Numbered from the stretch's first letter, positions 1 through 7,784 are shown. The stretch is DNA of 20,850 bases from Chloroflexota bacterium (GCA_023484185.1 JAMDBC010000048.1:1-20850), one strand, 5' to 3'. Made by a program: numbers and translations. The notes: generated by a model from the sequence alone, not told the origin.

Positions 1-671
1 GCAATCCGACTTATTTGTATAACGGGGAAATCCACATCGGCTAAAGACTTGAGATCCACATCTTTGTTGCGCCCGAACTTGCTGGGGTCCTGTCCAAAGA
101 GCGGCATAATGCGAGTGGCCGCTTTGAGGAACCAGCGCGGGAAAACCTGAAAGTAAAGTGAGGTTGGTTTAAATGGCGATCCGCTTTCGGGGTGGAAAGA
201 GGCGTCGTCTGATTTTTCAAACGCCAGCACGGTGGCTTGATGAATGTGAATGTGGTCAGGGTGGCGGTATCCGCCCATCGGGTCAAAAGTCAGGACGACA
301 TCCGGCTTCAGCATCCGAATATATTTGACCACCCTTCCAGCCACTTCATCAACAGGATGGACAACCTGCGCATCGGGATGCTTATTATCCTCCGTGCCGG
401 GCATGCCAGAATCGCGATAATCTAGAAAGAACACATCTTTCAAGCCAAGATGTTCAGCCGCGCAACGAAGTTCAGCCTCGCGCAATTCAGCGATGGATTT
501 AAATCCGTGCATGTGTTCGGGGTCCACCGTGCCCACCTCGCCGCGCGTGGCGCAGACGAGATAAACGTTAAATCCTTTACGGGCATAAAGGGCAAGCGTG
601 CCGCCCAAGCCAAACGACTCGTCATCGGGATGTGCGAGAACCGCCAGCAAAGTGGGGATTGAATTATTCAC
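1..671 (-). CDS. LmbE/PIG-L family N-acetylglucosaminyl deacetylase, C-terminus cut by window edge
   Basis: The minus-strand frame is open from a GTG at 671 to the left edge, about 223 codons. The N-terminus carries the family metal/catalytic motif AHPDDE, and the middle has GGYRHPDHIHIHQ, which supplies further zinc-binding histidines. LmbE/PIG-L enzymes are zinc deacetylases that remove N-acetyl groups from GlcNAc-type substrates, including small thiols and lipid-linked sugars; the substrate here cannot be told. GTG is chosen because GGAGGAG lies 7 bases upstream and the homology begins at once (LLAVLAHPDDE). The gene is divergent from the sulfur amino-acid gene at 855, which would fit a thiol-metabolism role, but that is only a hint. 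Confidence 0.9.
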   Translation of the reverse strand, partial: MNNSIPTLLAVLAHPDDESFGLGGTLALYARKGFNVYLVCATRGEVGTVDPEHMHGFKSIAELREAELRCAAEHLGLKDVFFLDYRDSGMPGTEDNKHPDAQVVHPVDEVAGRVVKYIRMLKPDVVLTFDPMGGYRHPDHIHIHQATVLAFEKSDDASFHPESGSPFKPTSLYFQVFPRWFLKAATRIMPLFGQDPSKFGRNKDVDLKSLADVDFPVIQISRI

Positions 672-795
672 AGAATTACTCCTCCAAGATTATTGCAACA
701 ATGATACTCGAAATCCGGCATGGTAATATATAATACCAAAAGAGAGTTGAGTGATAAATTAATTTGGTCCAAGGTTTCATATAAGCAAATAACGC

Positions 796-824
796 TTGCA
801 CTCAATCCATTCAACAGCTATACT
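796..824 (+). promoter_or_regulatory. sigma70-like promoter of the sulfur amino-acid operon
   Basis: TTGCAC at 796-801 and TATACT at 819-824 are separated by exactly 17 bases, placing transcription start near 831. The leader is then about 24 bases, with AGGAG at 845-849 just before the ATG at 855. That leaves no room for a SAM riboswitch or T-box. The remainder of the 672-854 gap is AT-rich with no other structure I can support; a TATAAT at 729-734 has no matching -35. Confidence 0.6.
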
Positions 825-854
825 CTCCCCACTTTTCTTTAAACAGGAGCATAT

Positions 855-1997
855 ATGAAATTCGAATCGCTTGCCATCCATGCAGGCCAGGAACCGGACC
901 CGAACAACGGTGCAGTCATGACGCCAATTTATCAAACATCCACTTATGCACAAGACGGGATAGGAAAAACCCGTCAGGGTTATGAATACTCGCGCACCAA
1001 AAATCCTACGCGCTTTGCACTGGAAAATTGTCTCGCCGCGCTTGAAGGCGGCACATACGGCCTGGCCTTTTCATCCGGCATGGCCGCCACCGACACAGTC
1101 CTGCGCCTCCTTTCAAGCGGCGATCACGTTCTGGCAGGCAACGATGTCTACGGCGGAACTTTCCGTCTCTTCGATAAAGTGCTCACGCGCTACGGACTGA
1201 AATTTGATTTCATAGATACCACCGATCCGGAAAATGTTGCCGACGCGCTCACCCCGCAAACCCGCATCGTCTGGCTTGAAACGCCGACCAACCCTCTTCT
1301 CAGCATCACCGATATTCGCGCCGTTGCCGAAGTCGTTCACGCGCATCCCAACCGTCCCTTGCTCGTCGTGGACAACACTTTCGCCACGCCTTATCTACAA
1401 CGTCCGCTCGAACTCGGTGCGGATGTTGTCGTCCATTCAATGACAAAATATCTCGGCGGGCATTCAGATACCGTCGGCGGCGCGGTCATCGTCAAAGACA
1501 AAGACATTTATGAGAAACTCGCCTTCCTGCAAAACGCAGTCGGCGCAGTTCCGGGACCTATGGATTGTTTCCTTGTTTTGCGCGGGATCAAGACTCTGCC
1601 GTTGCGGATGGATCGCCACGCCGAAAACGCCGCCTCTCTCGCGGACTTTTTAGCGGGTCATTCCAAAATCAGCCGGGTCTTCTACCCGTTCCATTCCAGC
1701 CACCCGCAAGCCAACATCGCCAAACGACAAATGAAAAACGGCGGCGGCATGATCTCCATCGTCATGAAAGATGGACGCGACGCGGCCGTCAAAGTTGCCG
1801 AGGCGACGAAGCTATTTACGCTGGCTGAATCTTTGGGAGGCGTTGAATCGTTGATCGAAGTCCCCGCCGCGATGACGCATCTTTCCACCGCCGGTTCGCA
1901 GCTCGCGGTTGACCCGGGCCTCGTGCGACTCTCGGTCGGCATCGAACACAAAGACGATCTTCTGGCAGATATTGAACAAGCGCTGGATAAAGCATAA
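855..1997 (+). CDS. metB: cystathionine gamma-synthase/gamma-lyase family PLP enzyme
   Basis: A 380-residue Cys/Met-metabolism PLP enzyme, the usual length for the family. It makes or splits cystathionine in transsulfuration. Visible family marks are the phosphate-site YEYSR (43-47), SSGMAA (73-78), the PLP-ring aspartate in VVDNTFATP (D173), and the PLP Schiff-base lysine K198 in SMTKYLGGHSD. The ATG is supported by AGGAG 5 bases upstream. Gamma-synthase, gamma-lyase (mccB) and homocysteine-forming members are too alike to separate by eye, so the symbol is provisional. The acetyltransferase at 2034 follows after 36 bases and probably shares the transcript. Confidence 0.88.
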   Translation: MKFESLAIHAGQEPDPNNGAVMTPIYQTSTYAQDGIGKTRQGYEYSRTKNPTRFALENCLAALEGGTYGLAFSSGMAATDTVLRLLSSGDHVLAGNDVYGGTFRLFDKVLTRYGLKFDFIDTTDPENVADALTPQTRIVWLETPTNPLLSITDIRAVAEVVHAHPNRPLLVVDNTFATPYLQRPLELGADVVVHSMTKYLGGHSDTVGGAVIVKDKDIYEKLAFLQNAVGAVPGPMDCFLVLRGIKTLPLRMDRHAENAASLADFLAGHSKISRVFYPFHSSHPQANIAKRQMKNGGGMISIVMKDGRDAAVKVAEATKLFTLAESLGGVESLIEVPAAMTHLSTAGSQLAVDPGLVRLSVGIEHKDDLLADIEQALDKA

Positions 1998-2033
1998 CCA
2001 ATCTAAATTAAGCAGGAGTCGCTTCATAAAAAA

Positions 2034-2588
2034 ATGGAGATTATTTCTCTTACGCCTGACAACGATTATCTCATCCAACAAGCCGCACAGATTCTTGTGG
2101 AAGCCTTTATGATCCACGCACCCGAAGCCTGGCCCACGCTGGAAAAAGGCCTGGAAGAAATGCATGAAATGCTGGCCACTGACAGAATCCTTCGCGTGGC
2201 TCTTGATGCAACCGGCAACGTCGCAGGTTGGATCGGCGGCATCGAGCAATACAATGGGCATGTTTGGGAATTGCATCCGCTGGTTGTGAGACCCAACCTG
2301 CAACGCAAGGGAATCGGACGCGCACTGATTCTGGATTTTGAAGAGCAAGTCCATGCTCGCGGCGGCCTCACTATCACGCTTGGAGCGGATGATGAGGATA
2401 ACAGAACGTCGTTATCAAATACCGACCTCTACATTGAAACATGGGAACAAATCAAAAACATCAAAAACTTGAACGGTCATCCGTTTGAGTTTTATCAAAA
2501 AATGGGATTTATCATTTCAGGCGTCATGCCCGATGCAAACGGAATTGGCAAGCCCGATATTCTCATGTCTAAACGGGTGAGCCGCTAA
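2034..2588 (+). CDS. AAC(6')-Ii-like GNAT aminoglycoside 6'-N-acetyltransferase homologue
   Basis: A 184-residue GNAT acetyltransferase that matches, from memory, the chromosomal enterococcal AAC(6')-Ii along most of its length. Shared features are WELHPLVV before the acetyl-CoA site, the motif-A segment RKGIGRAL, the GGLTITLGADDED block, and a C-terminal stretch with DLY, HPFEFYQKMG, GVMPDANG and KPDI. AAC(6') enzymes transfer acetyl from acetyl-CoA to the 6'-amine of aminoglycosides; some chromosomal ones also accept histones or small proteins, so the native role may differ. The ATG fits the family N-terminus and an in-frame stop lies two codons upstream. The nearest Shine-Dalgarno (AGGAG near 2013) is unusually distant, about 16 bases. 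It probably shares the upstream transcript. Confidence 0.82.
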   Translation: MEIISLTPDNDYLIQQAAQILVEAFMIHAPEAWPTLEKGLEEMHEMLATDRILRVALDATGNVAGWIGGIEQYNGHVWELHPLVVRPNLQRKGIGRALILDFEEQVHARGGLTITLGADDEDNRTSLSNTDLYIETWEQIKNIKNLNGHPFEFYQKMGFIISGVMPDANGIGKPDILMSKRVSR

Positions 2589-2955
2589 TTGCCGCTTGCC
2601 ACATGAACCGCCACCAGCGTTACATCGTCATCCTGCTTTGTCCCATTTTGATAACTGAGCAATGTTTTCAGCAGCCGGCAGCACATCCGGGAGAATACTC
2701 AGCTGGATTCCAGCGGCCACTTGAAGTTCCCGCTCGAGACGTTCTTTCTCGATCAATAATTCCTGCGCTGCCTTCAAGTCATAGCAGGTTTTTTTCTTTG
2801 GCACACACACTGGCACCGGCAATCTCGCTGAGATTGCAAACCCTTGAAAGCAATTCACCTGGAGAATCAGCGGCAAGGACAATTTCCAAAGCGCCATCCA
2901 CTACCACATAAAGATGCTCACCGGGGTCGCCATTACGAAATAAATACTCGCCTGA
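2585..2955 (-). pseudogene. remnant of a cNMP-binding/PP2C (SpoIIE-type) phosphatase
   Basis: Read on the minus strand, pieces of one regulator occur in order but in different frames. From about 2955 there is a cyclic-nucleotide-binding fold segment (ESGEYLFRNGDPGEHLYVVV and on to about 2810). Around 2780-2660 there is the coiled linker typical of SpoIIE/RsbU phosphatases (ERELQVAAGIQLSILPDVLP). The tail at 2640-2585 reads QDDDVTLVAVHV, resembling the C-terminal edge of the PP2C domain. A stop and frame change separate the first two pieces, and the catalytic core between linker and tail (normally some 200 residues) is missing. The cNMP domain also lacks its start and abuts the kinase stop codon at 2960. 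No intact product is possible. Confidence 0.72.
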
Positions 2956-2959
2956 CTCG

Positions 2960-3604
2960 TTAGCCGCTTCTCAGATCAACCTCCTCTTTCCCTGCAAGCT
3001 TGTCTTGAATTCTCTGCACAACCTTCTCCAAATGTTGCGGCTGATGGACAAAGTCCATATCATCGGAGCGAATGGTCAACACCGGGCAGAGGTCAAAGGC
3101 CGCCAGCCATTCATCGTAAAACGAATCAAGCAGAGAAAGATATTCAGCGCTAATGCCCGTCTCGATATTGCGAGCGCGCCGATGAATACGGTTCATCAAG
3201 ACCGGAACCGGCGCTTTGAGATAAACCAAAAGATCGGGACGTGGCAAGCTGTCTACGACTAGGTCGAACAAACGGTTGTACGAAAGATAATCACGCTCAG
3301 CCAGATTTCCCATGTGATGCAATGCGCGCGCAAAAATATAAAAGTCTTCATAAATACTGCGATCCAAAATTGCCGAGCGGGCGTCATGCGAGGCTTCGAG
3401 ATATTGCTCGGCGCGGTGGCCGAGAAAGAAAATCTGCAGGTGAAAGGACCAGGCGTGCATGTCCGCATAAAAGTCGGAAAGATACGGGTTATCCGCCACC
3501 GACTCGAATCCCGAGCGCCATCCCAGCCGCGCCCCGATCCGCTCTGTAAGCGAGGTTTTGCCCGCACCGATATTGCCTGCCACCAACACCAAACGTTTCG
3601 CCAT
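2960..3604 (-). CDS. deoxynucleoside kinase (dAdo/dGuo kinase type)
   Basis: A 214-residue P-loop kinase of the deoxynucleoside kinase family, which phosphorylates deoxynucleosides to dNMPs for salvage in the cytosol. Walker A is GNIGAGKT (10-17), the DRS motif is at 81-83 followed by IYED, and the arginine-rich lid is HRRAR (141-145). The length matches bacterial Dck/Dgk enzymes. Which base it prefers cannot be read from the motifs. The ATG at 3604 is preceded by GAGG and a good promoter. The gene ends a few bases before a decayed regulator fossil, so it appears to be transcribed alone. Confidence 0.88.
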   Translation of the reverse strand: MAKRLVLVAGNIGAGKTSLTERIGARLGWRSGFESVADNPYLSDFYADMHAWSFHLQIFFLGHRAEQYLEASHDARSAILDRSIYEDFYIFARALHHMGNLAERDYLSYNRLFDLVVDSLPRPDLLVYLKAPVPVLMNRIHRRARNIETGISAEYLSLLDSFYDEWLAAFDLCPVLTIRSDDMDFVHQPQHLEKVVQRIQDKLAGKEEVDLRSG

Positions 3605-3622
3605 ACACGCCTCGTCCCGGCA

Positions 3623-3651
3623 AGTATAGCAGAAAAGGGAAATAATTCCAT
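3623..3651 (-). promoter_or_regulatory. promoter of the deoxynucleoside kinase
   Basis: On the minus strand, ATGGAA (3651-3646) and TATACT (3628-3623) are 17 bases apart. The predicted start is near 3616, giving a leader of only about a dozen bases that holds the GAGG ribosome site. Confidence 0.5.
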
Positions 3652-3699
3652 TTAGCGGGCAAAATGGGGCGGGCGTAAAAATTTTGGGGAGAATAACTT

Positions 3700-3825
3700 T
3701 CTAAACGCAAAGTACACAACCCACAGGGTGCGTCGCGAAGGTCACGAAGGGAAAAAGAGCGCAAAATCGTGCATCCTCTCCCCATGGTGTACTTTGTGCC
3801 CTTGTGTGTAGTGGTTTTCCAAAAA
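3700..3825. repeat. imperfect inverted-repeat intergenic element
   Basis: The 317-base gap 3605-3921 holds a degenerate inverted repeat. CAAAGTACAC near 3708 is mirrored by GTGTACTTTG near 3786, flanked by short reiterated motifs (CGAAGGTCACGAAGG near 3738; GTGCCCTTGTGTGTAGTGG near 3797). No open frame or transposase is present. It resembles the CACAAAG/CACGAAG-rich dispersed repeats often seen between genes in this kind of genome; that comparison is from memory. Confidence 0.45.
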
Positions 3826-3865
3826 ACTCAAAGAATGACGCCCACCCCGCAAAGCGCAACCCGTG

Positions 3866-3871
3866 TATAAT
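3866..3871 (+). promoter_or_regulatory. candidate -10 box for the hemolysin III gene
   Basis: A perfect TATAAT lies 50 bases before the ATG. I see no convincing -35 at 16-18 bases, so only the -10 is called. Confidence 0.35.
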
Positions 3872-3921
3872 TTCGCTGACATGAGATTACACATTTCCAT
3901 ACAAGAAAGTCAGAGATAACT

Positions 3922-4575
3922 ATGATGAATAAGCTTCGTGAGCCTGTTAATGGACTCACCCACTTCTTCGCCGCAATTGTCGCGGCAATTGGCCTGATTA
4001 CACTAATAGTGATCGGCTGGAACAGTCTCGTCAAGGAAGTATCGTTGAGTATTTATGGCGCAACCTTGATCCTGTTGTTCGCGGCCAGTGCCACCTATCA
4101 CATGGTCAAAGCGGGACCAAAGATTCTCGAAAAACTACGCAAATTTGACCACTCGGCCATCTATCTGCTCATCGCCGGAACCTACACGCCCATTTGCGCC
4201 ATCATGTTCACTGGTTTCTGGAAATGGGGAATGCTCGCCATTATCTGGTCGCTGGCCGTGATCGGGATCGTGGTCAAGATGTTCATTATCAATGCCCCGC
4301 GCTGGCTGACGGCTGGTGTGTACATAGTCATGGGCTGGCTGGCCCTGGCCGCCATTGGCGAAATGTTGCGCGTCCTACCGGTTGGAGCAATGGTATGGCT
4401 TTTGATCGGCGGTGTAACTTACACTTTGGGAGCAGTGGTGTACATCACCAAAAAATTGGATTTCTTCCCCGGCAAATTCGGCTTCCACGAAGTGTGGCAC
4501 ATCTTTGTGATCCTGGCCGCATTGGCGCATTATATCGCCATTGCAGTCTATATCGCTCCCGCCGTTTACAGATGA
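3922..4575 (+). CDS. PAQR-family hemolysin III membrane protein
   Basis: A 217-residue seven-helix membrane protein of the PAQR/hemolysin III family. The family's three conserved blocks are present: SATYH (H60), FDHSAIYLLIAGTYTP (75-90, with D76 and H77) and HEVWH (189-193) followed by AHY. These histidines and the aspartate form the zinc site of PAQR proteins, whose relatives include ceramidase-type hydrolases. The bacterial function is not settled, with membrane-stress and lipid roles proposed. ATG 3922 is adjacent to a second ATG (3925), and either could be used. The gene overlaps the next small gene by the ATGA at 4572-4575, implying coupled translation. Confidence 0.9.
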   Translation: MMNKLREPVNGLTHFFAAIVAAIGLITLIVIGWNSLVKEVSLSIYGATLILLFAASATYHMVKAGPKILEKLRKFDHSAIYLLIAGTYTPICAIMFTGFWKWGMLAIIWSLAVIGIVVKMFIINAPRWLTAGVYIVMGWLALAAIGEMLRVLPVGAMVWLLIGGVTYTLGAVVYITKKLDFFPGKFGFHEVWHIFVILAALAHYIAIAVYIAPAVYR

Positions 4576-4745
4576 AACCCCAGCCATCTTCGTGGATCCG
4601 CAGAGCCTCTCCCATTTTTCTTCTTATTGGGATGGTGTTTCTAGCGACTGGATTTACCACAAACAATGATGTCTTCACATGGGTTTCCATCGCCTTTTTG
4701 GTAATTGCTCTGGTCGCAGGCGGAAGACGGTCTAAAAAGAAATAG
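4572..4745 (+). CDS. small two-helix membrane protein coupled to hemolysin III
   Basis: A 57-residue protein whose ATG overlaps the hemolysin III stop codon (ATGA). It has two hydrophobic stretches (from PIFLLIGMVFLATGF and from VSIAFLVIALVAGG), separated by a short polar turn, TTNND, and a positive tail, GGRRSKKK, which predicts a hairpin inserted with the tail in the cytosol. I do not recognise a family. The overlap, the strong terminator immediately after and the hydrophobic pattern support a real translationally coupled gene rather than a chance frame. It could assist or regulate the PAQR protein. Confidence 0.65.
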   Translation: MKPQPSSWIRRASPIFLLIGMVFLATGFTTNNDVFTWVSIAFLVIALVAGGRRSKKK

Positions 4746-4764
4746 AAAAACAATCTACTTACCC

Positions 4765-4803
4765 AAAAGAGAAACGAGACACCTTGACTCGTTTCTCTTT
4801 TTT
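4765..4803 (+). terminator. rho-independent terminator after the hemolysin III operon
   Basis: A perfect 14-base stem (AAAAGAGAAACGAG at 4765-4778 with CTCGTTTCTCTTTT at 4788-4801) has a 9-base loop and runs into T residues. The A-rich left arm could make it work in both directions. It insulates the manganese operon that starts directly after it. Confidence 0.85.
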
Positions 4804-4843
4804 GACTAGAATAATTTAGCCTGACCTAAATTATTGTTTAGCC
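4802..4843 (+). promoter_or_regulatory. mntR promoter with palindromic metalloregulator operator
   Basis: Two perfect 10-base arms, AATAATTTAG (4810-4819) and CTAAATTATT (4826-4835), flank CCTGAC. The core TTTAGCCTGACCTAAA resembles DtxR/IdeR-family boxes. A TTGACT (4802-4807) and TAAATT (4827-4832) put the operator over the promoter. Transcription would begin only a few bases before, or at, the ATG at 4844. No Shine-Dalgarno is present, so the message may be leaderless. This predicts tight autorepression by the metal-loaded regulator. Confidence 0.7.
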
Positions 4844-5518
4844 ATGACAGATAATCTAACCAACTCCATTCAGGATTACCTGAAACACATCTACGAACTT
4901 ACCGAAAAAGGCGAACCAGCCAGCACCACCGCGCTGGCAACACGGCTCGGGATTGCTCCTGCATCGGTAACAGGCATGATCCAACGCCTCGCGTCTGCAA
5001 AACCGCCGCTTGTGGATTATCGTAAACACCAGGGCGTCATGCTGACAGAGGCCGGGCAGCGGGCGGCGCTGGAAGTTATCCGGCATCATCGCCTGATAGA
5101 AGCGTGGCTGGTGCAAACGCTCGGCTATTCGTGGGATGAAGTCCACAACGAGGCGGAAAAACTCGAGCATGTGATTTCGGAGGAGTTCGAAGCGCGCATT
5201 GCCGCCGCCATGGGAAACCCAATCCGCGATCCACACGGAGATCCAATACCCTCCGCTGATCTGGTCATGCCAAAATATGAGAACAGTGCACTTTCCAGCC
5301 TACAACTCGATCAAGAAGCAACGGTATGCAAAGTGCAATCACAAGACATCGACTTGCTCAAATATCTTGAAAGTCTGGGACTCGTGATCGGAGCGCGCGT
5401 GAAAACGCTCGAGGTGTCACCTTATGATCACGTTATGAAGTTAAAGGTTCGGGGGCGGAAAGAAGCGGTGATGCTTGGGCCTGTCGTCACAAATCGAGTA
5501 TTCGTCGAATTTAGATAA
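4844..5518 (+). CDS. mntR: DtxR/MntR-family metal-dependent transcriptional regulator
   Basis: A 224-residue three-domain DtxR-family repressor. It has an N-terminal winged helix (roughly 10-65, with TTALATRLGIAPASVTGMIQRL as the DNA-reading helix pair), a metal-binding/dimerisation domain (HNEAEKLEHVISEEFE, then DPHGDPIP), and a C-terminal FeoA/SH3-like domain (from about 150). The family senses Mn2+ or Fe2+ and represses uptake genes. The Nramp gene 14 bases downstream and the palindrome over its own promoter favour manganese control, so the mntR name is by context. The start is taken at ATG because homology begins there, although no ribosome site precedes it. Confidence 0.86.
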   Translation: MTDNLTNSIQDYLKHIYELTEKGEPASTTALATRLGIAPASVTGMIQRLASAKPPLVDYRKHQGVMLTEAGQRAALEVIRHHRLIEAWLVQTLGYSWDEVHNEAEKLEHVISEEFEARIAAAMGNPIRDPHGDPIPSADLVMPKYENSALSSLQLDQEATVCKVQSQDIDLLKYLESLGLVIGARVKTLEVSPYDHVMKLKVRGRKEAVMLGPVVTNRVFVEFR

Positions 5519-5532
5519 AGGCTGAATTATTT

Positions 5533-6837
5533 ATGAACCAATCCAAAACCAAAAGAGCCGAGCAAACAGATAGCGCAACATCCAAGTCCGCACATGATGT
5601 TCTTTCAGGGAAGAGCAAAAAAGGCTGGCTGGCGCAGCTTGCGCCCTTCCTTGGCCCGGCCTTCATTGCCTGTGTGGCTTATATTGACCCCGGCAATTTT
5701 GCAACGAACATTCAAGGCGGCGCGCAATTTGGCTACCAACTTTTATGGGTGATCGTCGCCAGCAATTTAATGGCAATGCTCATTCAGTCACTTTCCGCCA
5801 AATTGGGAATTGCCTCCGGTTTCAATCTCGCAGAACATTGCCGCAATAACTTCCCTAGGCCCGTCGTTCTGGGCATGTGGGTACTTATGGAGTTGGTGGC
5901 CATGGCGACCGACCTGGCAGAATTTCTGGGCGCGGCGCTCGGATTCAATTTGCTGTTCGGCATTCCGTTATGGATCGCGGGGCTGTTGACGGTCGCCGCC
6001 ACATTCCTGATTCTCACGCTGGAACGCTATGGTTTCCGTCCTTTGGAAGCAGTGATCACATCTTTGGTCGGCGTGGTTGCGGTAAGTTATTTGGTCGAGA
6101 CTATTCTCGACAAACCACAATGGTCGAATGTTTTTTATCACGCAGTCGTTCCGAGCTTCTCCGGCACGGAGAGCATTTTACTTGCAACCGGCATTTTAGG
6201 CGCGACTGTTATGCCGCATGTCATCTTTCTGCATTCGGCGCTTACACAAGATCGGGTCGTTACCGGCAACCCTCAACAACAACACATGCTCTTTCGATAT
6301 GAATTGATTGACATTTTCATTGCAATGGGACTGGCAGGACTCATCAACATGGGGATGCTCATCATGGCCGCTTCGACCTTTTTCAATAACGGACTCACTC
6401 AAATCGGGACGATTGAAGAAGCGCATCGCACACTGCAACCTTTGCTGGGGCCGGCGGCATCGTGGGTCTTTGCCATCTCCCTGCTTGCTTCCGGTCTTTC
6501 ATCATCCTCGGTCGGAACCATGGCAGGCCAAGTTATTATGGGAGGTTTCCTCCACAGGCAAATTCCCGTTTGGGTGCGGCGGCTTGTTACGATTTTCCCG
6601 CCGATGATTATCATTTTGCTGGGGCTTGATCCGACGCGTACGCTCATTCTCAGCCAGGTTGTTCTTTCATTCGGCCTGCCATTTGCCATCATTCCGCTCG
6701 TGATGTTTACGAGCAGACATGATATTATGGGTGAGCTGGTGAACATGCGCATCACCACATTCGCCGCCAGTGTTGTGGCCGTATTGATCCTTGCGCTCAA
6801 CTTCTTTCTACTCTTTCAAATTTTCACTGGAGGATAA
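5533..6837 (+). CDS. mntH: Nramp-family Mn2+/Fe2+ transporter
   Basis: A 434-residue Nramp (SLC11) divalent-metal/proton symporter in the cytoplasmic membrane. The metal-site motifs are intact: DPGN (52-55) in the first helix, and the unwound helix-6 motif with MPH (227-229), giving the Asp, Asn, Met set that binds Mn2+. About eleven hydrophobic helices can be traced. A 30-residue polar N-terminal extension rich in Lys and Ser precedes the first helix. It lies between the regulator and a universal stress gene, spaced 14 and 2 bases, in one transcript controlled from the upstream operator. Specificity among Mn, Fe and Cd cannot be read directly. Confidence 0.92.
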   Translation: MNQSKTKRAEQTDSATSKSAHDVLSGKSKKGWLAQLAPFLGPAFIACVAYIDPGNFATNIQGGAQFGYQLLWVIVASNLMAMLIQSLSAKLGIASGFNLAEHCRNNFPRPVVLGMWVLMELVAMATDLAEFLGAALGFNLLFGIPLWIAGLLTVAATFLILTLERYGFRPLEAVITSLVGVVAVSYLVETILDKPQWSNVFYHAVVPSFSGTESILLATGILGATVMPHVIFLHSALTQDRVVTGNPQQQHMLFRYELIDIFIAMGLAGLINMGMLIMAASTFFNNGLTQIGTIEEAHRTLQPLLGPAASWVFAISLLASGLSSSSVGTMAGQVIMGGFLHRQIPVWVRRLVTIFPPMIIILLGLDPTRTLILSQVVLSFGLPFAIIPLVMFTSRHDIMGELVNMRITTFAASVVAVLILALNFFLLFQIFTGG

Positions 6838-6839
6838 CC

Positions 6840-7736
6840 GTGTTCAAAAACATCCTTGTCCCCCTCGACGGTTCGAGACTTTCAGAGGCGTCGCTGGCTC
6901 CAGCCGAACTATTTGCACAAACCTTCCAATCGCACGTCACACTTTTACACGTTATTGAACAGGACGCGCCTGCGGAAATCCATAAAGAACGTCATTTAAC
7001 AAAACCGGACGAAGCCGAAGCTTATTTACTTGACGCAGCAAAGCGTGCCTTCCCTTCGAGTGTCAAAGTCGAAACTCACGTCCACACCGCGCCAGTTGCA
7101 GACGTGATCAAAAGTATTCTTGAACATGTCTCTGAGTTCAAGCCGGATCTGATCATTACCTGCACACACGGCAACAGCGGCATTCGGGATGTTTTAATCG
7201 GAACCATTGCCCAGCAAATCGTCGCACACGGCTCGACGCCTCTCCTGCTTGTCAAACCGGATCTTCCCCGCTTCCAACTGGACCGGATACTGGTTCCGCT
7301 TGACCCTAAGTCTCACCACGATAACAGCCTTCCGGTTGCCAAATCCCTCGGCGCAGCTTTTGGCGCAAAAATCCATCTGCTGAGTATTATTCCCACCTTT
7401 TCTACTCTTGCTGGTGAACAGGCCGCCGCCGGGAATTTAATGCCTGCCACCGCGCAAGCTCTGCTTGACATCCAGGAAGAAAACGCCAGCGAGGACCTAA
7501 ACCAGCACGCAGCCGAATTTCGCACAGATGACATAAAAGTTTTTGCAGAAGTCTCACGAGGCGACCCGGCGCGCGGCATCGTCAAAATAGCCGAAATTTC
7601 AGGGGCCGACCTAATCATCCTGACCACACACCGCAGAGCAGGCATGGGCGCTTTCTGGGCACGCAGTGTTGCGCCAAAAGTTGCCAATAAAACCAAAGTG
7701 CCGCTTTTGCTCATCCCACTTATCGCAGAAAAGTAA
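6840..7736 (+). CDS. tandem-domain universal stress protein (UspA family)
   Basis: A 298-residue protein of two fused Usp domains (about 1-140 and 148-298), both opening with the ILVPLD strand. Domain 1 has the nucleotide-binding pattern with G111, G114 and G121-T122, followed by HGSTPLLLV. Domain 2 has THRRAGMG but SVA where the second glycine-serine would be, so it may not bind ATP. GTG at 6840 is supported by GGAGG 6 bases upstream and a 2-base gap from the transporter stop. Co-transcription with the Nramp importer suggests that it modulates transport or protects during metal or oxidative stress; that role is inferred. Confidence 0.9.
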   Translation: MFKNILVPLDGSRLSEASLAPAELFAQTFQSHVTLLHVIEQDAPAEIHKERHLTKPDEAEAYLLDAAKRAFPSSVKVETHVHTAPVADVIKSILEHVSEFKPDLIITCTHGNSGIRDVLIGTIAQQIVAHGSTPLLLVKPDLPRFQLDRILVPLDPKSHHDNSLPVAKSLGAAFGAKIHLLSIIPTFSTLAGEQAAAGNLMPATAQALLDIQEENASEDLNQHAAEFRTDDIKVFAEVSRGDPARGIVKIAEISGADLIILTTHRRAGMGAFWARSVAPKVANKTKVPLLLIPLIAEK

Positions 7737-7740
7737 AACA

Positions 7741-7773
7741 AAAAGGCCGGACAAAAATCGTCTGACCTTTTTT
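7741..7773 (+). terminator. terminator of the manganese operon
   Basis: A 12-base stem (AAAAGGCCGGAC with GTCTGACCTTTT, one mismatch and one G-U pair) with a 7-base loop is followed by T residues. The A-run on the left makes it a plausible shared terminator for the convergent hydrolase gene ending at 7785. Confidence 0.75.
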
Positions 7774-7784
7774 CACTCCAATAA

